64,000 nt of DNA, taken from positions 10,540,192 to 10,604,191 of the forward strand of contig OY848917.1 in the NCBI GenBank assembly GCA_963693285.1, read 5' to 3'. The notes beneath the pieces were generated by a model. The model was not told the DNA's origin and made no database searches. It saw only the letters and a list, made by a program, of their open reading frames with translations. Below are positions 57,839 to 64,000 of the stretch, piece by piece. Source of the DNA: Xestospongia muta (Eukaryota; Porifera; Demospongiae; Haplosclerida; Petrosiidae). Numbering within the stretch: position 1 is the stretch's first letter; each line of letters begins with the position of its first letter. A program made the position numbers and the translations under genes.

Positions 57839-60800
57839 TTAGGAGAGTGAGAACAAAACAACAAACTAACTTCATGTTTACTGACAATTCAGAGAAAACA
57901 GATTTCATTTGTAGTAGTAATATTCAAATCACACCAACAAATGGTAATTTAGCTAAACTATATTATTTGAAGTTATGAATCTCTTTTAGATGACTCAACA
58001 GTAACACAACAACAAGTTGTAGACATAACCAAATCTTCCTCATTAGTTAGTAAACCCATCATTGTAGAAACACAAACTGGATCTAGTTTAGAACCTTGTC
58101 TAGTACAACCTACTATTACATACTTGACCTCAATAAATAGTGAAGGTACATTACATTATAAAAAATTAACTATATACATATCTCCTTATCTTTACTATAG
58201 ATGAGTATCCAATTAATACAATTATTACTGGCAGGACTGTCCCCTCTATGTGCACTTAAATGAGGTATGTTCTTCTGATGTTATAGAACATGATGAACAA
58301 TGACTACACTCTAAAAACTAAATGGTGATGGTAGCTGTCTGATTTCAAATGAGGTAAATAAACATCATTGTCTGCTTATGTGCATGCATAATATTGTATA
58401 TATATGTTTTTTAGTCACTGAGAGATTTTGACAGAATACAGGAAAAGTTTCACAGAAGAATGAATTCAGAAGTGGGGTCAAATAGTTCTAAGGATTTTGC
58501 AAATAGATGAAGAAGAAGTACCACAGGATTGCTTTCTTGTACTAGAGAAACGTTTTATGCAAGGTAGATGATAATTTAATTTTTGTCCTCTTTTCCTAAT
58601 AATACATATATAAAAACTACATCCTCCCTTGGACAGTTATAAGATGACAACTAATACTTGACTCGTATTTGTCTATGGAAAGAATAGATATGATAATAAT
58701 GTACTAATGAAATGTACAAAACAAAATTCTAGACAGTATCTACTCATCAACCAAAGTCCATACATTGACAATTATCATAAACAGTCAATACCAACATTTA
58801 ATGCATATAAGATTAATACATTTGAGATAAATACATCACTATATTAGTAAAACATTATTTATTACTTTATAAGATAACTAAAACACTTAACAAACTGATA
58901 TTATGAGGTCTAAAGTAATTAACTAGTTTGATAGTACATTCCTTATATGACATCTACTTTATAAGACATCACAGCTTCAAAATTTGTACAAGATAATATC
59001 AAACTAATGGCTTTGATCATGGAATATTTGTCACACAATTTGCTTTATGTTGATTTTTTGATAAACAATAGGATTTTAACAGGTTTGATTATTCCTGTTA
59101 CTTATCAATTTACAACATGTTAACTACAAGCAAATAAATGTTATTAGAAAATGATATTAGAAGGTATGGACAACTCATGTTTATGAAGTACATTCGTTAC
59201 TATCAAAACATGTATCGTAATCCAATGTTAGGACAATGTTACTACAATTATCAATTCCTAGTGGGTTCAATTATCAACCTGTATTCTTGAAACCTAAAAC
59301 AGTCTATTACTTCCATCTCCCATTAATCAACAAACATACATTTATAAAATTACCATCATCATGAGTTAATCAACTCTCCAAGACAAATAATGCTGACAGT
59401 ATCAACACTGCCATTCAGTGGAGACTGTCATTTTACAAAAAATCTTCAAAAACAAATGATGAAGTCCCTAAGTGAAAAAGTGATTTCACAAACTCCATAA
59501 AAGTTTCAGGGATTTCACAAAATCTCTATATACACAATCTTACTGTAACATATATGAGTGTTACAGTTGGACAGTGAGAGTAATGAAAAAGATTGTACTC
59601 AGGGGGGAGAGAATTCAGAAGGATGTGGTCAAAGCACATAGCCTGACAAAACAGTCACAACACTTACTTATAAGTGTAAAAATCACCTATGGCTCTCTTC
59701 TAACCTTTTACAGGCCACGAAACATCATGTTAGTAAGAGCAATGAGACAATTAAAAGTAGAGCTGATGAGTTCAAACTTCAAGCTAGTTGTAAGCTCAAC
59801 CTGCCTACATTTTCATTAAACACAAAATACCACCTTGTAGGCAATCCCAATTTCGAACTAGGAAGTGGCAATGACCATGCATAAGAATCAGTGGGAGATA
59901 TATCTTCCATAGTTTCTATTTTTGGCTTAACTAAGCCTAAAAAACAACTGTTAATGTTACTCATTTACCTGAAACACAATAAAAAATTGACACAGTAAAG
60001 TACCTTTTGTTATTAAGTTCTCATTTAAATCACCAATAGCCTCTTATTGAAGATGGTACCACAATGAGTAATGTTTTGTCCTTAGAGTCATGTTTTATTC
60101 ACATTGCCACACATAGTCATTTAAAGTCTCTGTTCACACTCAGCCATGAAAAAGCTATATGTCTGATACTTCTACTGCTTTGCTTTTAGGAGGAGATGAG
60201 ACCTATCTCAAGGGGGATTATTCTAAACTCAATATTCACATTAATGTTGATTACCTTACACCTGCTGTTGTGTGTGCCATCAACTTAGAAAGCACACGGT
60301 TGACTTTTCTTACATCATGCAAATCATCAGGTGTGGGTTCTAAGCCTTTCAATGAGGCAGCAGAAAGTATACTTCAGGGCTTTTATGGTGCTGGCACTCA
60401 GACTGTGATTTCAACATTATGAATGTAGATGAGTACAGCTGACTTTGAATCACTTTTTTATATTTACTTGATGGAAGATCCAAAGTCTTGGCCACCATGT
60501 ACTTTTATGCTTACCAAGAAACATCTTATAGAAAAACATGAATCTCTTTCGGTTCATGCTACTTTTACTTGCACTGGACTAAATCAACTCGATACCCTTC
60601 AGCTATTACTTAAGCACAAAGCATAGAAATGGTATGTGAACAATCGGGTTATGTTATATATCTATTCAAACATCTACTATGAGCAGATTGCAAACTACAT
60701 TCAAGCAAAACATCAGTTTCATGTTAAAATCAAGAATATACAGAGATTTGAAGGAACAAAATATATAACATTGGTTAATTCTATGGTATGATGCTAATAC

Positions 60801-61147
60801 TAAGGTTGTTTTATTATTTACAGGTTTATCAACTGGTTACAGTTGATTGTTTGCTAATTGGTATTAGACAACAGCTTAAATATGATAAAAAATTAGAGTT
60901 GTGTACTATGTTGAAAGAGAATGGTAACAAGTGACTATCCCATAACTGTGATTTATACATTTTCATTGTCTTCACAGATCCTGAAAACAATAAAGAATCT
61001 ACTAAATTGGTGACATTCAATGCTGAAAATCTCATGACTGCTGCTGGTGAAGTCCTTAATGCTACAGAGAATGCTTTCATAAAAGTGTCCCCAGAAGCTT
61101 GTGTACACGTGACTCAACAAAACTGGATTAAAATGACATTGAATTGA
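57839..61147 (+). pseudogene. CHAT protease-like gene, decayed
   Basis: Plus-strand exons: 57839-57943 and 57990-58145 (phase 1/1, 46-nt intron), 58201 onward (ends in a stop), 58415-58563 (DFDRIQEKFHRRMNS; frameshift; KWGQIVLRILQIDEEEV), 59714 to about 59950, 60040-60785, 60824-60923 and 60978-61147 (TGA). The CHAT fold is clear: KYHLVGNPNFELGSGNDHA opens it, SCFIHIATHSH (60088-60120) carries the catalytic His, and LTFLTSCKSSGVG the Cys, followed by EAAESILQGFYGAGTQTVIS. Caspase-like CHAT enzymes cleave proteins in bacterial defence and in some eukaryotic immune-like genes. Defects: a stop after NDHA, a frameshift between the His and Cys blocks, and two stops after VISTL, one at the usual Trp; another TAG near 60626. 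The C-terminal exon (FNAENLMTAAGEVLNATENA, then FIKV) recalls the NAxNLM block at the end of vinculin/alpha-catenin, a weak resemblance. Confidence 0.65.
60924..60977 (+). other. 54-nt intron near the 3' end of the CHAT-like gene
   Basis: gtaaca donor and a pyrimidine-rich ttgtcttcacag acceptor; phase 1 on both sides joins CTMLKEN to PENNKESTKLV. Confidence 0.6.
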
Positions 61148-62280
61148 CAAAATTAATTAATATCTGTATCTTTTATATGGATCTCTTAGTTTCCTGAAAT
61201 AGTAGTGTTGTTTTTTAAATATATAGGTATACTATTATGTAACTGCTAATTTGGTTTTCCTTAAAAATGATGTCATTTAAAGTTAGAGTTCTGTAAACTC
61301 TATTTAGTTTGGCTTTGCAAAGTGACCATAACTTTGTTATAACTGACACACCTACTGACTTAAATTCTACTAAAACTGGTCTAACATCAGCTCTACTTAT
61401 AAGGTCATCTTCCATTATTGATACTTCAACAGTAATAGATTATGAGGTGTTCCTTGATATATCTAATGGTACAAGAGTCAGTGTGGATGTAACTCTGCAC
61501 AATAGATGATTTACAGTTAATTGTAGTCCAGTTAATCAAGCAGATTTTTTTGGTACACGAAACTCCATATCTAAGTTATTCTGTTTTCTTTCTAAAAATA
61601 AATCTCTTATGGATCCACTATAAGAAAAACAGAGGCACTCATGTTCACTAAATTTATCTAGGACATTTTTGATCAGGTAGTGTGAGTGCAATTATAGTAT
61701 TCATTCCTTCCATGAGTGCAAAAGAAATTAACTGCAGTTTCTATGTCACTCTCACATGGTTTGGAGATAGTTTTAAATGCATAAGTATAAGAGAGAGTAC
61801 ACTTTTCCACTACTATGTAGTCTGAACAAGCACCTGCTAGTCCGTTTTTTAGATGAGAGGATGATTTTGTGGAGAGGGCTATTTTAATTCTAGTACCAGA
61901 CAGATAGCAACTCTACTTTTATGCTCCTTTGCATTTATTGTCAGAGATAAAACATTACAAAAGATCGTAGTTTCAAGTTTCCTATGGTTGTAAGGTGCAT
62001 TTGTGTGATGTCACTAATAATATGTGGCTGCTTCCATTTTCTACTTGCTTGTGTCACAACTTATAGCTGATAAATAGTCAGAGTGCTTCTTAATGTAGAA
62101 TTCTTGACCTTAGACAAGATCTTTTACTTAACTTGTGGTAGAGATCCATATATATTGAAGCAAAAGGATCAATGCAAAAAAATGTCCATTCATCTAAATC
62201 AAATATGTCATTCACAAGCATCCAGCACGGGGACTCACAAAGCTCTAGATATGCTCACTTTGATCATAAATATCAATGTT
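61148..62280. other. Mostly featureless; one possible exon
   Basis: 61308-61510 on the plus strand follows a ctatttag acceptor and reads LQSDHNFVITDTPTDLNST, then IIDTSTVIDYEVFLDISNG, to TGA. It is Thr/Asp-rich and could be a terminal exon of an extracellular-type protein, but I cannot link it to anything. The rest is AT-rich. Confidence 0.3.
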
Positions 62281-62453
62281 GATGGACTAAGTATATTCCT
62301 TTTTAGATATTACTCTACACTAGAAGTTTTGAAATATCAGATGAAACCAAGAATTTACAAGTTACTATGATGTGTTATGCCGCTGTCTATAATGGATATT
62401 GCTGACCAGATTTTCTTTGTGTGTTTGGTTCTAGCAAACTTTCAACCTCTTTT
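62281..62453. repeat. Dispersed repeat, copy of 52357-52532
   Basis: See 52357-52532; same orientation, ~10 kb away, moderately diverged with small indels. Confidence 0.7.
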
Positions 62454-62524
62454 GTGACTATGTTGTCAGATCATGTGCTCAGAGCACATCTTGCTGGACA
62501 TTCACATCAACACAATCTCTTTCA

Positions 62525-62857
62525 TTACTCTTGCTGTCCAACTGCAACACTTAACTTGTATATACATATACCCTGACTTTTCTTTATCTCTGACAAGCAA
62601 TTTACACTGATAAATAAAGTTGTTAAGCTACATTTCTTAAGCAGCTCTATTAATATTCTGGAAATGTTCACAGTGATAAAAGCTACATGGTGAACTATTA
62701 CAGACTTCGTTTCTCCAAAAGGCAATCCATCATCACCTGTTCTCATTACAAAGTAACATATAATGCGAGCATTTGTGAATGCTAGAATATGGTGTGTAGA
62801 TAAATACACTAGTCTGATATCTAAACAGGCTTCAAAAGGTAAAGAGGATGTTGTCAT
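62525..62857 (-). CDS. Small open frame of 110 codons, unrecognised
   Basis: ATG at 62857, reading FEACLDIRLVYLSTHHILAF, then MRTGDDGLPFGETKSVIVHH and LKKCSLTTLFISVNCLSEI to a stop. It is one of the longer uninterrupted frames in an AT-rich area and has a balanced composition, but there is no domain, signal or splice evidence. Chance frame or a relic are both possible. Confidence 0.25.
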   Translation of the reverse strand: MTTSSLPFEACLDIRLVYLSTHHILAFTNARIICYFVMRTGDDGLPFGETKSVIVHHVAFITVNISRILIELLKKCSLTTLFISVNCLSEIKKSQGICIYKLSVAVGQQE

Positions 62858-63720
62858 TTTTATCTGACTACCTTGAATTGTCTGGATCTAATATGCTTCT
62901 CCCATTCATTCCTTATGTACATGTATGCTTTCACTCATGTTAATATTACTGTATGTATTTATTTATATTCAGGCATGTCTAATTATATAGCTACATGAAT
63001 AGTCGTTTTCACATTTCAACTTGATCTGCCTTTTTGTCTTTAATTTAAATTTTAAGCAACTCCTATTTTAACCAGGCTTTTTATGTTGCACTATATAGCT
63101 CCTGTTCTGATGACCGTATATTTTAATTTAACGATATCGTGGTATTTAATGATCACGTGGGAGTGGTTTAAGGATTTTTAAGCTACTAGCAGTCTAGTGT
63201 GGCAGGACTTTGTTCTGACTAAGATAACTCAAAAGTAGGAAACGTATATACATATATTTCAAACATATACATATGTAGGTATCGTTATGTGTAATTGTTT
63301 ATGTTATAACGTGATAAATGAAGTCAGACTCAGTTGTTCGTTTTAACCTTTGAGTTTTTCCTGTACCAGCTTTGTTATGAACTTCTAAGGTAAAAGGCTC
63401 AATACTTAACTAAAGGACTCCCTCAACTTGATATATTATTTATTTGTTTATAATGAATTCCTAGAGCTATTGGTTGATGGCTTCCTATAGTACATTAAAT
63501 ACAAGATTATATCCAACTTTCATTTAAGCAAAATAAGTCATCATTAACTGTAAGTGATGCATGTGTTTGTGGGAAATGTTGAAGGTAATTAATTGTTCAT
63601 ATTGAGTGTGGTCAATTTTGGTTACGTAAAGATTAGTATATACTGAATAATTACTGTTAGACATGGAATTTACTTTTGAGAAAGTCACAATTTGATGAAC
63701 ATTTGTTTTATTATATGTAG
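62858..63720. other. No recognisable feature
   Basis: AT-rich; no supported exon or element. Confidence 0.45.
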
Positions 63721-63794
63721 CCAGAAGATTATACACTTCAAATTTTTGTTAGAAACTTTGTTAAGAAGACTAGGGTGACCAAGAAACTTCTTAG
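63721..63794 (+). CDS. Possible internal exon at window end
   Basis: Between a tatatgtag acceptor and a gtatgt donor, 74 nt read PEDYTLQIFVRNFVKKTRVT then KKLL, phase 0 in and phase 2 out. A candidate next exon starts at the extreme end of the window after gaaaatgaag (63982), giving VLETQM in phase. Short, basic and amphipathic; family not recognised. The gene would continue beyond 64000. Confidence 0.35.
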
Positions 63795-64000
63795 GTATGT
63801 CTGTTCAATCACATTGTGTAGTCATTCATTTTTGCTGATTTGCCATTTAAATTAAACTTTGGCCACTTTTTGTCAAAATAATACCTATGGATTAATGCCA
63901 AAATCATCTGTATTGCTATTGGTACAAATAACATTGTTAACCTGTATTGTTTAATTTGCTATAAATCAATAGAAAATGAAGCGTGCTAGAGACCCAAATG

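Noticed and set aside
60978..61147. Vinculin/alpha-catenin gene
   Set aside because: Only the NAxNLM...ATENAxIK block recalls the vinculin C-terminus; the exons immediately upstream are in phase with a CHAT domain, so I keep it as the tail of that gene and mention the resemblance only.
1..64000. tRNA, rRNA or snRNA genes
   Set aside because: No cloverleaf-like A/B box pair, rRNA core sequence or snRNA signature caught my eye on either strand; a covariance-model scan was not possible.

Overview
The window reads as animal (metazoan) nuclear DNA: very AT-rich, with small exons bounded by GT/AG introns, several of them only 46-55 nt, embedded in a dense layer of decayed transposable elements. 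The style (compact introns, Ig/FN3 receptor genes, CHAT-type protease genes, many pogo, hAT and Ty3/gypsy relics) would suit a marine invertebrate, and a demosponge is my best guess. That is an inference from style and not a species identification. I saw no bacterial operons, tRNA, rRNA or CRISPR.

Layout. 1-13 kb (upstream of the first recognised host exon): relics only. These are a hAT remnant (2.3-3.6 kb, -), a non-LTR RT fragment and a Gag zinc-knuckle fragment (6.1-6.9 kb, -), a MITE (9.83 kb), a pogo-type transposase pseudogene (10.0-11.4 kb, +) facing a HIRAN plus C48-protease-like ORF (11.5-12.5 kb, -), and a hAT C-terminus (12.7 kb, +). 13.3-35.7 kb: the best-supported host gene, an FBH1/FBXO18-like F-box DNA helicase on the + strand. 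I assembled 17 exons whose phases all agree (734 codons in this window; the F-box end is missing). Its first intron here is 14.3 kb and holds a Ty3/gypsy element with matched 168-bp LTRs (14.26-18.32 kb), the 5' part of a second LTR element (21.5-23.25 kb), minus-strand exons of an unrecognised gene (23.3-25.45 kb) and a deleted hAT element (26.06-27.0 kb). A later intron (31.8-34.57 kb) holds another gypsy relic.

36-45.3 kb: two inverted copies of a ~1-kb terminal-inverted-repeat element carrying plant-telomere-like TTTAGGG runs. One copy is itself interrupted by an 854-bp insertion with a TTAA target duplication. Between and beside them lies a minus-strand receptor gene (Ig, Ig, FN3, transmembrane helix, tail with two ITIM-like / pYxN-type tyrosine motifs) and rearranged fragments of a paralogue (38.3-40.3 kb).

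46-54.5 kb: a perfect 39-bp-arm hairpin, a second pogo pseudogene (47.6-48.9 kb, +), tandem duplications including a four-copy ~165-bp satellite, an RT relic (50.0-50.8 kb, -), a perfect 342-bp tandem duplication carrying a TPR-like start exon, and a third pogo relic (54.1-54.5 kb, -). 54.9-61.1 kb: plus-strand exons of a decayed gene ending in a CHAT protease-like domain with recognisable His and Cys motifs but stops and frameshifts. 61.2-64 kb is mostly featureless, with a possible exon at 63.72 kb.

The Ig/FN3 receptor with inhibitory-type tail motifs and the CHAT-protease relic 15 kb away are the two parts that hint at a recognition or innate-immune neighbourhood; that link is inference only.
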